A DNA stretch of 64,000 bases. Origin: Microbulbifer elongatus (GTDB lineage: Bacteria; Pseudomonadota; Gammaproteobacteria; Pseudomonadales; Cellvibrionaceae). The notes beneath the pieces were generated by a model. That model searched no databases. It worked only from the letters and a program-made list of their open reading frames with translations, and was not told the DNA's origin. The DNA lies in contig NZ_CP088953.1 in assembly GCF_021165935.1 (NCBI RefSeq), positions 1,783,501 to 1,847,500 on the forward strand. The letters are read 5' to 3'. A program made the position numbers and the translations under genes. Below, piece after piece: positions 41,617 to 50,933 of this stretch. Each line of letters opens with the position of its first letter. Within the stretch, counting starts at the first letter, position 1.

Positions 41617-42885
41617 TTAAACGTCGAAGCCTTCCTTCAGTTTCTTTTCCACCAGGGCCTTTTTCAGGCGGGCGTACTGGGGGACGCCGTTCTTGTAGGG
41701 TGGGTAGTCCTCGCCCTGGATCAGTGGCTCGAGGTAGTCGCGACCGGCCTGGGTGATGCCGAAACCATCCTCGGAAATGAATTCCTTGGGCATGAATTTT
41801 TCCACATTGGCCACCTCGGAAAGCGGCGCCTCACCGATGCTCCAGCTGTAGTCGGCGGCACCCGTGCCATTGCGCTCGATTGTCGGCATGATGGCATTCT
41901 TGCCGGCAGCCGCCGCTTCCACCGCGGCTTTCCCCACCGCGTAGGCCTGCTCCACATCGGTGGCCGAAGCAATATGGCGGGCGGCACGCTGCAGGTAGTC
42001 AGCCAGGGCCCAGTGGTACTTCAGACCCAGCTCGTCTTTGACCATCTTGGCCAGCGTCGGCGCCACACCGCCCAGCTGCTTGTGGCCGAATGCATCCACA
42101 CTGCCGGCGTCTGCCAGGAAGGTGCCGTCTTCGTACTGGGCGCCCTCGGAGGCAACGATCACACAGTAGCCTTTGTCGTCGACAGTCTGCTGCACTCTGG
42201 CGAGAAACTTTTCTTTATCGAAAGCGACTTCGGGCAGCAGGATAATGTGGGGGGCATCGCCTTCCTGTTCCTGAGCGAGAGCACCGGCGGCGGCGATCCA
42301 GCCGGCGTGACGGCCCATGACTTCGAGGATAAAGACCTTGGTGGAGGTGGCGCACATGGAGGCCACGTCCAGTGCTGCTTCCCTGGTGGAGACGGCAACG
42401 TATTTGGCCACGGAGCCGAAGCCCGGGCAGTTGTCGGTGAACGGCAGGTCGTTGTCCACGGTTTTGGGAATGTGGATCGCCTGGATGGGGTAGCCCATCT
42501 TTTCCGACAGCTGGGAAATCTTGAGGCAGGTATCGGCGGAATCACCGCCGCCGTTATAGAAGAAGTAGCCAATATCGTGGGCCTTGAACACTTCGATCAG
42601 GCGCTCGTACTCGGCGCGATTCTGTTCCAGGCTTTTCAGCTTGTAACGGCAGGAGCCAAAGGCTCCCGACGGTGTGTGGCGCAGGGCGGCGATGGTGTCG
42701 GTGGATTCCTGGCTGACGTCGATCAGCTCTTCCTTGAGGGCGCCGACAATGCCGTTGAGGCCGGCGTAGATGGTGCCGATCTTGTCGCTGTGCTGGCGGG
42801 CGGTCTCGATGACTCCGCAGGCGGAGGTGTTGATAACGGCGGTGACGCCGCCGGATTGCGCATAAAAAGCGTTCTTCTTCGACAT
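41617..42885 (-). CDS. Phosphofructokinase, probably PPi-dependent
   Basis: This 422-residue protein phosphorylates fructose-6-phosphate. It has FYNGGGDSADT in place of the ATP-type GGDGS, and PKTVDNDL with Lys where ATP-dependent enzymes have Gly. Both features indicate use of pyrophosphate as donor, making the reaction reversible. GSVAKYVAVSTREAALD and VMGRHAGWIAAAG are the substrate-binding blocks. ATG 42885 follows AGGATAG; an earlier ATG at 42909 is less likely. It would work in glycolysis/gluconeogenesis and consume PPi in competition with Ppa. Confidence 0.9.
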   Translation of the reverse strand: MSKKNAFYAQSGGVTAVINTSACGVIETARQHSDKIGTIYAGLNGIVGALKEELIDVSQESTDTIAALRHTPSGAFGSCRYKLKSLEQNRAEYERLIEVFKAHDIGYFFYNGGGDSADTCLKISQLSEKMGYPIQAIHIPKTVDNDLPFTDNCPGFGSVAKYVAVSTREAALDVASMCATSTKVFILEVMGRHAGWIAAAGALAQEQEGDAPHIILLPEVAFDKEKFLARVQQTVDDKGYCVIVASEGAQYEDGTFLADAGSVDAFGHKQLGGVAPTLAKMVKDELGLKYHWALADYLQRAARHIASATDVEQAYAVGKAAVEAAAAGKNAIMPTIERNGTGAADYSWSIGEAPLSEVANVEKFMPKEFISEDGFGITQAGRDYLEPLIQGEDYPPYKNGVPQYARLKKALVEKKLKEGFDV

Positions 42886-43258
42886 GTCTATCCTATGGCT
42901 TCTCGTCAAAAGTCACCCGTAGCGTGGGGTGTTTTCGGCGGGCGGCTCTTGGCGGCTACCTCACGCGGCGCGAAGTCTAATGTATTCATATGGCAATTGC
43001 ATGGAATTGCGGGCATTCGACACTTACTGTGGTAAAAGGCCGTGATAAGCTTGCGCGTCGTCGATTTTTCGAGCACTGCTGATACTTCCTGCCGTGGACC
43101 AGAGCAGAAGCAAAAAGCGCGCCGGGCCGCAGATGGCCTCGGATATTCCCGCAAGCGTGGAGATTGATTGCGTGAATGGGCAGTCTCAGGCGGCACCACG
43201 TGCGGCCGTGTGGGCCGGCGCTGGCGCGCTTCCGTATTGAATAGAGTGAACAACTGGC
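42886..43258. other. Divergent intergenic region between pfk and mpl
   Basis: These 373 bases hold no supported gene. GCAATTGCATGGAATTGC (42992-43009) is a partial inverted repeat, and the area before it (TCTAATGTATTCATATGG) is the only AT-rich stretch, a likely place for divergent promoters. I could not identify a convincing -35/-10 pair. Confidence 0.35.
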
Positions 43259-44641
43259 ATGCATATACATATTCTAGGCATTTGCGGCACTTTTATGGGC
43301 AGCCTTGCGCAACTGGCCGTGGCCGAAGGGCACAAGGTCACCGGCTCCGATGCCAATGTGTACCCGCCCATGAGTACCCAGCTGGAAAATGCCGGGATCC
43401 TGCTGACCGAAGGGTACGACCCGGCCCAACTGGATCCGGTCCCGGATCTGGTCATTATCGGCAACGCCCTGTCCCGGGGAAATCCGGCGGTGGAAGCGGT
43501 GCTGGAAAAAGGGTTGCCCTATACCTCCGGCGCCCAGTGGCTGTGCGATCACTTCCTCGGTGGGCGCTGGGTGCTGGCGGTGTCCGGTACCCACGGCAAA
43601 ACCACCACCGCGAGCATGCTGGCCTGGGTTCTCGACTACGCGGGGATGGACCCCGGGTTTCTGATCGGTGGCGTGCCGCAGAACTTCGATGTATCGGCGC
43701 GCCTGGGCAGCACGCCCTTTTTTGTGGTGGAGGCGGATGAATACGACACCGCCTTTTTCGACAAGCGTTCCAAGTTTGTCCACTGCCGCCCGCGCACGCT
43801 GATCATCAACAACCTCGAATTTGACCATGCGGACATCTTCGAGGATCTTGCTGCCATTCAGAAGCAGTTCCACCATCTGGTGCGCACCGTGCCCGCCAGT
43901 GGGCTGGTCATCGCCGCCCGGGAAGATGCGGTATCCCAGGTGCTGGAAGCCGGCTGCTGGAGTGAAGTGCAGCGCTTTGATGTCGAACACGCCGATGGTG
44001 TGCGCCTGGGGGACTGGTGCGCAGTGAACGTGTCGGCGGACGGTGGACACTTCGACGTGCAGCTGGAGGGCACCACCGTGGCCAGCGTGCAGTGGGAGCA
44101 AACCGGACTGCACAGTGTGAAGAACGGACTTGCGGTCATCGCTGCCGCGCGCCATGTGGGCGTCGAACCGGCCACCGCCGCGGAGGCGCTGGGTCAGTTT
44201 GGCGGAGTGAAGCGGCGTATGGAGTGTCTGGGGGAGATCCAGGGTATCCGGGTCTACGACGATTTCGCCCACCACCCCACAGCGATTGAAACCACCCTCA
44301 ATGGGCTGCGGGCGAAGGTCGGCAGTGAAAAAGTCATTGCGCTGATTGAACCGCGCTCCAATACCATGCGTATGGGACACCATCAGAATCAACTGGCCCG
44401 AGCCTGCTCGGGGGCGGACCTGGTGCTCTGGTACCAGCCCGAAGGGATGAACTGGTCCCTGGATGAGGTGGTTCACCATTCCACCGTACCGGCAAAGGTT
44501 CTCCACAGCATCGACGCTGCGGTAGAATCCGTGCTCGAACTGTCTGGCCCCGGTAGCCACATCATTGTGATGAGCAACGGTGGCTTCGGCGGTGTACACC
44601 AGCGATTGCTCCACGCGCTGGAGCAGAGATACGGCAAATAG
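43259..44641 (+). CDS. mpl: UDP-N-acetylmuramate:L-Ala-gamma-D-Glu-meso-DAP ligase
   Basis: Mpl attaches recycled murein tripeptide to UDP-MurNAc. The 460-residue Mur ligase has the N-terminal Rossmann-like domain starting MHIHILGICGTFMGSLA, the P-loop VLAVSGTHGKTTTASML, a central domain with VVEADEYDTAFFDKRSKF and NNLEFDHADIF, and the C-terminal DDFAHHPTAIETTL. The GICGTFMGS start distinguishes it from MurC. It precedes ubiX by 30 bases; the mpl-ubiX pair is common in pseudomonads. Confidence 0.96.
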   Translation: MHIHILGICGTFMGSLAQLAVAEGHKVTGSDANVYPPMSTQLENAGILLTEGYDPAQLDPVPDLVIIGNALSRGNPAVEAVLEKGLPYTSGAQWLCDHFLGGRWVLAVSGTHGKTTTASMLAWVLDYAGMDPGFLIGGVPQNFDVSARLGSTPFFVVEADEYDTAFFDKRSKFVHCRPRTLIINNLEFDHADIFEDLAAIQKQFHHLVRTVPASGLVIAAREDAVSQVLEAGCWSEVQRFDVEHADGVRLGDWCAVNVSADGGHFDVQLEGTTVASVQWEQTGLHSVKNGLAVIAAARHVGVEPATAAEALGQFGGVKRRMECLGEIQGIRVYDDFAHHPTAIETTLNGLRAKVGSEKVIALIEPRSNTMRMGHHQNQLARACSGADLVLWYQPEGMNWSLDEVVHHSTVPAKVLHSIDAAVESVLELSGPGSHIIVMSNGGFGGVHQRLLHALEQRYGK

Positions 44642-44671
44642 CCCCGCGCGGGGGCGGAAACGGATACCTCA

Positions 44672-45292
44672 TTGGCTGAGTCCACTTTTCCCAAAACAGT
44701 AACCCTGGCAATCACCGGCGCGTCCGGCGCCCAGTACGGCCTGCGCCTGTTGCAATGCCTGCTGGCGGCGCGGGTGCGGGTGTGGCTGCTGCTGTCCGAT
44801 GCCGCGCGCATCGTGATCGATACCGAAACCGACGTTTCCCTGCCGGAAGACGAGGGCCGCACGGAAGATTTTCTGCGTGCACTGTATGCGGCAGAAGCGG
44901 GGCAGTTAACCCTGTTCGGCAAGCGCGACTGGTTTTCCCCGGTAGCGTCCGGCACCGGCGCCGCCAGCAGTTTGGTGATTTGCCCGGCCAGCGGCGGCAC
45001 CCTGTCTGCCATCGCCACGGGCGCGTCCAACAATCTGATTGAACGCGCAGCGGATGTGGCCCTGAAAGAGCGCCGGCAGTTGATCCTGGTGCCGCGGGAA
45101 GCGCCGTATTCGCAGATCCATCTGGAAAACATGCTGAAGCTCACCCGCATGGGAGCGGTCATTCTGCCGGCCAGCCCGGGTTTTTATCAGAAGCCGCAAA
45201 CCGTGGAGGATCTGGTGGACTTTGTGGTCGCCAGAATCCTGAGTCAGTTACACATCGAACAAACTCTGTTACCCCCCTGGGGAAACTGCTGA
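44672..45292 (+). CDS. ubiX: Flavin prenyltransferase UbiX
   Basis: UbiX prenylates FMN to make the cofactor for UbiD decarboxylase in ubiquinone synthesis. The 206-residue protein has TLAITGASGAQYGLRLLQCLL (FMN phosphate loop), a GASNNLIERAADV block with the conserved Ser/Asn region and LVPREAPYSQIHLENMLKL (prenyl-phosphate residues), and MGAVILPASPGFYQKP. The initiator is TTG at 44672; no better ATG or GTG is available in frame. It is 12 bases upstream of the SelW-like gene. Confidence 0.94.
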   Translation: MAESTFPKTVTLAITGASGAQYGLRLLQCLLAARVRVWLLLSDAARIVIDTETDVSLPEDEGRTEDFLRALYAAEAGQLTLFGKRDWFSPVASGTGAASSLVICPASGGTLSAIATGASNNLIERAADVALKERRQLILVPREAPYSQIHLENMLKLTRMGAVILPASPGFYQKPQTVEDLVDFVVARILSQLHIEQTLLPPWGNC

Positions 45293-45304
45293 GAGTCCCG
45301 AGTT

Positions 45305-45577
45305 ATGGACAAGACCATCACCATCCATTACTGCGTGCAGTGCAACTGGATGCTGCGCGCCACCTGGATGACCCAGGAGCTGCTGTATACCTTCGCCGAA
45401 GATCTGGATCAGGTGGCTCTGAAACCGGGCAGTGGGGGTGTGTTCGAAATTCACGTGGGGGATCGGTTGATCTGGGAACGTAAACGGGACGGGGGTTTTC
45501 CCGGGCCAAAAGAACTGAAACAGAAAGTGCGGGACGTCCTGTTTCCCGAGCGCGACCTCGGGCACGTGGACAAGTAA
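45305..45577 (+). CDS. SelT/SelW/SelH (Rdx) family protein
   Basis: This 90-residue thioredoxin-like protein begins with the redox CxxC motif in HYCVQCNWMLRATWM and ends with the family pattern GGVFEIHVGD, RKRDGGFPGPKELKQKVRD. Eukaryotic and some bacterial members have selenocysteine at the second Cys position; here both are cysteine. A redox role is inferred for the family. It sits in an apparent mpl-ubiX-rdx cluster. Confidence 0.9.
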   Translation: MDKTITIHYCVQCNWMLRATWMTQELLYTFAEDLDQVALKPGSGGVFEIHVGDRLIWERKRDGGFPGPKELKQKVRDVLFPERDLGHVDK

Positions 45578-45662
45578 ACGGGATTTACGAAATGTCGGCA
45601 GTGCGAAACGGAATCAAAGGCCGCGCGCTGCCTGATTTCTATCAGAACAAAGCGAATTGATT

Positions 45663-48281
45663 ATGCTGTTGGGCTTGAAGACCTGGTACGAAAAGCTGGT
45701 TCTCGGACATCCGAAAATGGTGCTGGCTCTGGTGGCGCTGCTCACCATTGCCGCGGCAGCCGGGCTGCCGAATTTCAAATTGGATGCATCGGCAGATTCC
45801 CTGACCCTGGAAACCGACGATTCACTGGATTTTTTTCGCGAGATTTCCGAGCGCTACAACTCCGGCGATTTTCTCGTGGTGACCTATCGCTACAAGCAGG
45901 GCGACCTGTTCAGCGATGACTCTCTGGCAACCATGCGCCGCCTGCAGGACGAGCTGGCGATGGTCGATGGCGTTACCGGGGTGCAGTCGATCCTCAATGT
46001 GCCACTGCTGTACAGTCCCAAGCTATCCATTACCGAAGTGGCTGGCGGAATCCGCACACTGTCGAGCCCCGGTGTCGACAAGAGCCTGGCCCGCCAGGAA
46101 TTTCTCGAAAGCCCTATCTACAAAGAGCTGATTCTGAGCCCCGATGGCGAGACCACCGCCTTGATGCTCAACCTGACGCTGGATAAGGAAGGGCTCGACC
46201 TGGTGCGTGAGCGCGATGCGCTGCGTCGCCTGCGCAACGAGCAGGGGTTAAACACGGAACAGGCAAGCCGCCTGCAAGCGGTGAGTGCGGAATACCTGAA
46301 ACACCGTACTGCGCAGGAAACTGCCGCACGGGAGCGCGTCGACGAGGTGCGCCAGATCCTCACACATTACGAAGAGAATGCCGAGTTGTTCCTCGGCGGC
46401 CTCACCATGATCACCTCGGATATGATCGCGTTTATCCAGAGTGACCTGATGGTGTTCGGCGCCGGTATTCTGATCTTTATCGTGGTCACCCTGCTGCTGA
46501 TTTTCCGCCAGCCGCGCTGGGTACTGCTGCCGCTGATAACCTGTGTGACCACTGCCGTAATGATGCTGGGGCTGTTGTCCTGGCTCGACTGGCGTATGAC
46601 CGTCATCTCTGCCAACTTCGTCGCGCTGTTGCTGATCATTACCCTCGCCATCACCATCCATCTGGCGGTGCGCTATCGCGAATATTTTTCCCAGTACCCG
46701 CAGTGGGATCGATTGCAATTGGCCTCCGCCACCGTGGCTTTTATGGCCAAACCCTGTCTGTACACCGGTCTCACCACCATGGTTGCCTTTATCTCCCTGG
46801 TGGTCAGCGGCATCCGCCCGGTGATCGATTTCGGCTGGATGATGACCATCGGTGTCACCATGGCACTGGTGCTGTCGTTCCTGATCATTCCTGCCAGCCT
46901 GATGCTGCTGAAAAAGCGCGATAGCGGTCAGGGGGCCGACAACTCCCACGCATTCACCCAGGTGTTTTCCCGCTTTGCGGAGAACCACAGAGGTATCGTG
47001 CTCGGCGTCGCGGTACTCGCCGCCATCATCAGTGCTGTGGGTATCTCCCGCCTGAAAGTGGAAAACCGTTTTATTGACTATTTCGATGATTCCACCGAGA
47101 TTCATCAGGGTATGCTGGTCATCGACCAACGCCTCGGCGGCACCATCAATCTGGATGTGATTCTCAACAAACCGGAAGAAACCGCCCCGGCGTTTGATGG
47201 CGAAGAAGACCCCTTCGGTACCGACTTTGGCGGCGACGAGACTGTGGGCGAGGTAGCGGGGGAGGAAGCCGACCCATTTGCCGCCGAAGACCCCTTCGCG
47301 GCGGACGACCCCTTTGCATCGGGCGATGGCGCAAGCCAGGCCCCGGACGCCTACTGGTTTACCGTTGCCGGCCTCAATCAGATCGAGCAGCTGCACGACT
47401 TTCTTGAAGCTCAGCCGGAAATCGGCAAGGTGCAGTCCCTCGCCACCCTCTACAAAGTGGCCCAAGACCTGAACGACGGCGGCCTCAACGACTTCGAACT
47501 GGCCGTTGCCCGCCAGAGCCTGCCGGACGAAATCAATCAGGTACTGATTAACCCCTACTGGTCGCCGCAAGCGCAGCAGGCGCGTATTACCATGCGCGTC
47601 ATGGAGACAGATCCTAATCTGCGCCGGGATGAGCTGATCCAGCGTATCTACACCTACGTGCAGGATGAAATGGGCATCGCCCCGGAGAACATTCGCCAGA
47701 CCGGTATGCTGGTACTGTACAACAACATGCTGCAGAGCCTGTTCAAGTCCCAGATTCTCACCCTGGGCGCCGTCTTCGCCGGCATCCTGCTGATGTTCCT
47801 GGTGCTGTTCCGCTCGCTCTCCATCGCGATCATCGCCCTGGTGCCCAATATGCTCGCCGCCTGTGTGGTCCTCGGTGGCATGGGCCTGGCAAATATCCCG
47901 CTGGACATGATGACCATCACCATCGCCGCCATCACCGTCGGCATCGGCGTCGACCACGCCATCCACTACCTGTACCGGTTCCGCGAAGAATTCGCCAAAG
48001 ACGGCGACTACATCGCCACCATGCACCGCAGCCACGCCACCATTGGCCGCGCCATGTTTTACACCGCCATAACGATTATCGCCGGCTTCTCGATATTGGC
48101 ACTGTCCAAATTCGTGCCCTCGATTTACTTCGGATTGCTGACCGCACTGGCCATGTCGGCAGCCCTGCTGGGCTCACTGACACTGCTGCCGTTGCTGCTG
48201 GTATTGTTCAAGCCGCTGAAGAATCCAGCGGAGGGGAGTGAGCCGGGAAAGCCGCTAACGGCTGAAACCTGCCCGGGTTGA
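45663..48281 (+). CDS. MMPL/RND-superfamily exporter with acidic DPFA-repeat insertion
   Basis: This 872-residue protein has the duplicated RND layout: an N-terminal helix (about 15-35), a periplasmic domain, helices 2-6 (about 255-420, including FLIIPASLMLLKKR), a second periplasmic domain and five final helices (about 695-855). It resembles hopanoid/lipid-type MMPL transporters. Between residues about 505 and 563 it carries an acidic, low-complexity insertion with repeated DPF(A/G) units (DPFAAEDPFAADDPFASGD). The two SDxx-like motifs of RND pumps are replaced by IGVGVDH/ITLAITIHLA-type helices. Start ATG 45663; substrate unknown. Confidence 0.85.
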   Translation: MLLGLKTWYEKLVLGHPKMVLALVALLTIAAAAGLPNFKLDASADSLTLETDDSLDFFREISERYNSGDFLVVTYRYKQGDLFSDDSLATMRRLQDELAMVDGVTGVQSILNVPLLYSPKLSITEVAGGIRTLSSPGVDKSLARQEFLESPIYKELILSPDGETTALMLNLTLDKEGLDLVRERDALRRLRNEQGLNTEQASRLQAVSAEYLKHRTAQETAARERVDEVRQILTHYEENAELFLGGLTMITSDMIAFIQSDLMVFGAGILIFIVVTLLLIFRQPRWVLLPLITCVTTAVMMLGLLSWLDWRMTVISANFVALLLIITLAITIHLAVRYREYFSQYPQWDRLQLASATVAFMAKPCLYTGLTTMVAFISLVVSGIRPVIDFGWMMTIGVTMALVLSFLIIPASLMLLKKRDSGQGADNSHAFTQVFSRFAENHRGIVLGVAVLAAIISAVGISRLKVENRFIDYFDDSTEIHQGMLVIDQRLGGTINLDVILNKPEETAPAFDGEEDPFGTDFGGDETVGEVAGEEADPFAAEDPFAADDPFASGDGASQAPDAYWFTVAGLNQIEQLHDFLEAQPEIGKVQSLATLYKVAQDLNDGGLNDFELAVARQSLPDEINQVLINPYWSPQAQQARITMRVMETDPNLRRDELIQRIYTYVQDEMGIAPENIRQTGMLVLYNNMLQSLFKSQILTLGAVFAGILLMFLVLFRSLSIAIIALVPNMLAACVVLGGMGLANIPLDMMTITIAAITVGIGVDHAIHYLYRFREEFAKDGDYIATMHRSHATIGRAMFYTAITIIAGFSILALSKFVPSIYFGLLTALAMSAALLGSLTLLPLLLVLFKPLKNPAEGSEPGKPLTAETCPG

Positions 48282-48330
48282 AGTCGGGAATTGCTTAACT
48301 ACCTCAGAGTTTAAAATCGAAGGCAAGACG

Positions 48331-48424
48331 CTGGGGATGGGGTTTCAAATGCGGCGGCGACAGGGACGTCGCCGACGCAGCTTACAGGGATGTATTTACA
48401 GCGGTTTTGAAAACCCATCCCCAG
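48331..48424. repeat. Intergenic long stem-loop repeat
   Basis: The arms CTGGGGATGGGGTTTCAAA (48331-48349) and its complement at 48406-48424 match at 18 of 19 positions. The interior has GGCGAC-N6-GTCGCC and a CTTACAGGGATGTATTTACAG segment. It lies between the convergent MMPL and darP genes. There is no T-run, so it is not a standard terminator; it looks like a mobile or structural intergenic repeat. Confidence 0.8.
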
Positions 48425-48480
48425 TGGCTTGCTGCCACAGGAGTTTCCAAGTGCTTTCGGAGTGAGGGCCGAAGTCCCGT

Positions 48481-49011
48481 TCAGTCCGCCTGCATAAAAA
48501 AGTCCCGCAAGTAGCGAAACAGTTTTCGCTGGTTGGTCGGGGCTTTTTTATTGGCGATCTCTTTATTGGACTCGCGAATCAGCGTGCGCAACTGCTGGAT
48601 ATCCACACCCGGGTGCGCATCAAAAAACGCACTCTGGCCTTCCTTACCCTCCGTCAGCAAACGCGCCCGCCACTCCTCCGCCATCCGATCAAAGCGCAAA
48701 TGCTGGTGATCCTGTTCCTTGTGCTTCTCCAGCACCGCCTCAATCGCCTCCACATCCGCCTTGCGCATCAGCTTGCCGATGTACTGCAACTGGCGTCGCC
48801 GTGCCTCCCGCGACTTGATCCGATGGAAGGTCGCAATCCCCTCCTCAAGGGTCGCATCCATCGGCACCTCCGCCAACTTCGCCGCATTCAGCTCCGTCAA
48901 ACGCTTACCGAGCGCCTGCAGCGCATGCATCTCCTCCTTGATCTGAGTTTTGCTTTTCGGCAAATCCTCATCAAACTCATCATAGGGATTACTGTCATCA
49001 GAATTGTGCAT
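48481..49011 (-). CDS. darP: Ribosome biogenesis factor DarP (YjgA, DUF615)
   Basis: This 176-residue protein is all-helical and highly charged, with the family pattern SKTQIKEEMHALQALGKRL near the N-terminus, REARRRQLQYIGKLMRK in the middle and RKLFRYLRDFF at the end. E. coli DarP (YjgA) binds late 50S precursors. In many gammaproteobacteria it neighbours pmbA/tldE; here neither is adjacent, with mgtE upstream instead. Confidence 0.92.
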   Translation of the reverse strand: MHNSDDSNPYDEFDEDLPKSKTQIKEEMHALQALGKRLTELNAAKLAEVPMDATLEEGIATFHRIKSREARRRQLQYIGKLMRKADVEAIEAVLEKHKEQDHQHLRFDRMAEEWRARLLTEGKEGQSAFFDAHPGVDIQQLRTLIRESNKEIANKKAPTNQRKLFRYLRDFFMQAD

Positions 49012-49075
49012 AGGAAATCTCGAGATCTGAACTCAATCAATAATCGCAGCGGCCGCTGGATCGGGTGCCCGATGA

Positions 49076-50443
49076 TCAGGCAAAAAATATGGTCGCCAGT
49101 CCAAGGAATGACATAAAACCCACCACGTCCGTCACTGTCGTCAGCGCCACACCGCCAGCCAGTGCCGGATCGATACGCATGGCCCGCAACGCCACCGGCA
49201 GAATCGCCCCCGCCAGCGCCGCGGTAATCAGGTTAATCACCATCGCCGCAATGATAATCCAGGCAATCCGCGGATCCCCGAACCAGAGCGCCGCAATGGC
49301 TCCCATCACCGCCGACCACAGCATCGCATTCAGAGCGCCGCTGCCCAGCTCCCGCGACAACAGCCAGCGCAGATTACTGCGGCCCACCTGGCCCAACGCC
49401 ATACCGCGAATCACCACCGTAAGCGTCTGGCTGCCGGCAACACCGCCCATACTGGCCACGATCGGCATCAGGACCGCCAATGCCACCACCTTATCAATGG
49501 TCCCCTGAAACAGATTGATGACCCAGGAAGCGAGCAGTGCCGTAAGCAGATTGATGCCCAGCCAGATAGCCCGGCGCGGTGCGGTTCGCCGGACCGTGGC
49601 AAAAGTGTCCTCTTCCTCATCGAGCCCCGCCAGACTCATCAGCGAGTGGTCCGCGTCCTCGCGAATCACATCCACCACATCATCAATGGTAATGCGCCCC
49701 AGCAGATGGCGTTTGTCATCGACCACCGGGGCGGTAATCCAGTCATACTTGGCAAAAAGGCGCGCTACTTCATCGTCCGGCATATCCGCGGGAATGGGTT
49801 CGATGTCGGTCACCATAATCTCCCGTACCGTCACCGAGGGATCTGTCGTCAGCAGCTTGGTCAGCGGCAGCAGGCCGATAAAGCGGTCCTTACGGTTGAC
49901 TACAAAAATGTTATCGGTGGATTCCGGCAGCTGCTCGTGGCGGCGCAGGTAGCGCAGCACCACATCCAGGTGCAGATTCGGCCGCACCGACACGATCTCC
50001 GTGTCCATCAGGCCACCGGCAGTCTCCTCATCGTAAGAGAGGACGCTCTCCACCCGCTGGCGATCGCGCTCGCTCATTGCCGAGAGCACTTCTGCCATTA
50101 CCCGGTCTGGTAACTGCTGCAGAATGTCGGCCACATCGTCCGCGTCCAGCCCCTCCATCACCGCCACCATTTCCTCGGTGTCCATGGTGGAGAGAATCTG
50201 GCTCTGAACCTCGTCGGGCAGCTCCTGCAGTACTTCGCCTTCAACCTCGCGGTCGATCAGCTTCCACAGTACCTGGCGAATTCGCGGTGGTGAGCTCTCC
50301 AGTAACTGCGCGATACTCGGCGGAGAGAGGGAGGCCAGCATGCGCTGGACTTCACGCCCGGTGCCGCTATCCAGCGCGGCGTACAGCTCACCGAGCTGGT
50401 TCTGGGCGCGGAAATTGATATCGGCGTTCGCGGGCTTGGGCAC
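49076..50443 (-). CDS. mgtE: Magnesium transporter MgtE
   Basis: MgtE is a Mg2+ channel of the inner membrane gated by cytoplasmic Mg2+. The 455-residue protein has the helical N domain (about 10-130, LPDEVQSQILSTMDTEEMVAVMEGL), tandem CBS domains (about 135-265), the connecting plug helix, and five membrane helices from about 290 to the C-terminus, with GVAGSQTLTVVIRG and the pore-lining Asp in TTVTDVVGF. Upstream of it in the same direction is the ptsO-rapZ-ptsN cluster, as in Pseudomonas. Confidence 0.94.
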   Translation of the reverse strand: MPKPANADINFRAQNQLGELYAALDSGTGREVQRMLASLSPPSIAQLLESSPPRIRQVLWKLIDREVEGEVLQELPDEVQSQILSTMDTEEMVAVMEGLDADDVADILQQLPDRVMAEVLSAMSERDRQRVESVLSYDEETAGGLMDTEIVSVRPNLHLDVVLRYLRRHEQLPESTDNIFVVNRKDRFIGLLPLTKLLTTDPSVTVREIMVTDIEPIPADMPDDEVARLFAKYDWITAPVVDDKRHLLGRITIDDVVDVIREDADHSLMSLAGLDEEEDTFATVRRTAPRRAIWLGINLLTALLASWVINLFQGTIDKVVALAVLMPIVASMGGVAGSQTLTVVIRGMALGQVGRSNLRWLLSRELGSGALNAMLWSAVMGAIAALWFGDPRIAWIIIAAMVINLITAALAGAILPVALRAMRIDPALAGGVALTTVTDVVGFMSFLGLATIFFA

Positions 50444-50604
50444 AGAGGTTCCTGACGTTGGGTGGTTTGATGGGCGGTGTGATGAGAGGTGTCACAGGTG
50501 CCGGCATTATAGTGCGAAACCGGTGAATGGCAGCCTGTTTGCCCTTCCGGTTGGGGCTGGCATTGCGTAAACGCGGTGTTCCAGCGCTGTTACGGATTCA
50601 CCGG

Positions 50605-50874
50605 TTACTCACCCTCGCCGAAGCGGTCGTTGATCAGCGCGCAAATGGCCTCGTGCGCGGCCTCTTCATCGCGCCCTGTTACTTCCAGCTCCAGCTCCAC
50701 GCCTTTACCGGCGGCGAGTAGCATCAGCGCCATGACACTCTTGCCGTCTACCGCCTTACCCTGGCAGTGGACTTTTACATCGGACGAATAGCGGGCGCAG
50801 GTCTGAGCGAGTTTGCTCGCGGCACGGGCGTGCAGTCCGAGTTTGTTGATGATGGTAATGCGGGTTTTCGGCAT
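50605..50874 (-). CDS. ptsO: Phosphocarrier protein NPr (HPr family)
   Basis: This 89-residue HPr-fold protein has the active-site His15 in KLGLHARAASKLAQ and the regulatory-type Ser46 in GKSVMALMLLAAGKG. Its location downstream of rapZ and ptsN marks it as NPr, the phosphocarrier of the nitrogen PTS (PtsP-NPr-IIA-Ntr), not the sugar PTS HPr. The GVELELEVTGRDEEAAHEAICALI end is typical. Confidence 0.93.
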   Translation of the reverse strand: MPKTRITIINKLGLHARAASKLAQTCARYSSDVKVHCQGKAVDGKSVMALMLLAAGKGVELELEVTGRDEEAAHEAICALINDRFGEGE

Positions 50875-50933
50875 GCTGGGTAATCTTCGATTTGTTTTTT
50901 TAGCTTGCGCTCGGGATTGCGCAGCCGCACGGC

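Noticed and set aside
43274..44614. 446-codon frame antisense to mpl.
   Set aside because: Shadow frame; mpl is unambiguous on the plus strand.
46248..48035. 595-codon frame antisense to the MMPL exporter.
   Set aside because: His/Gln/Asp-rich composition typical of antisense of membrane-protein genes; no recognisable domain.
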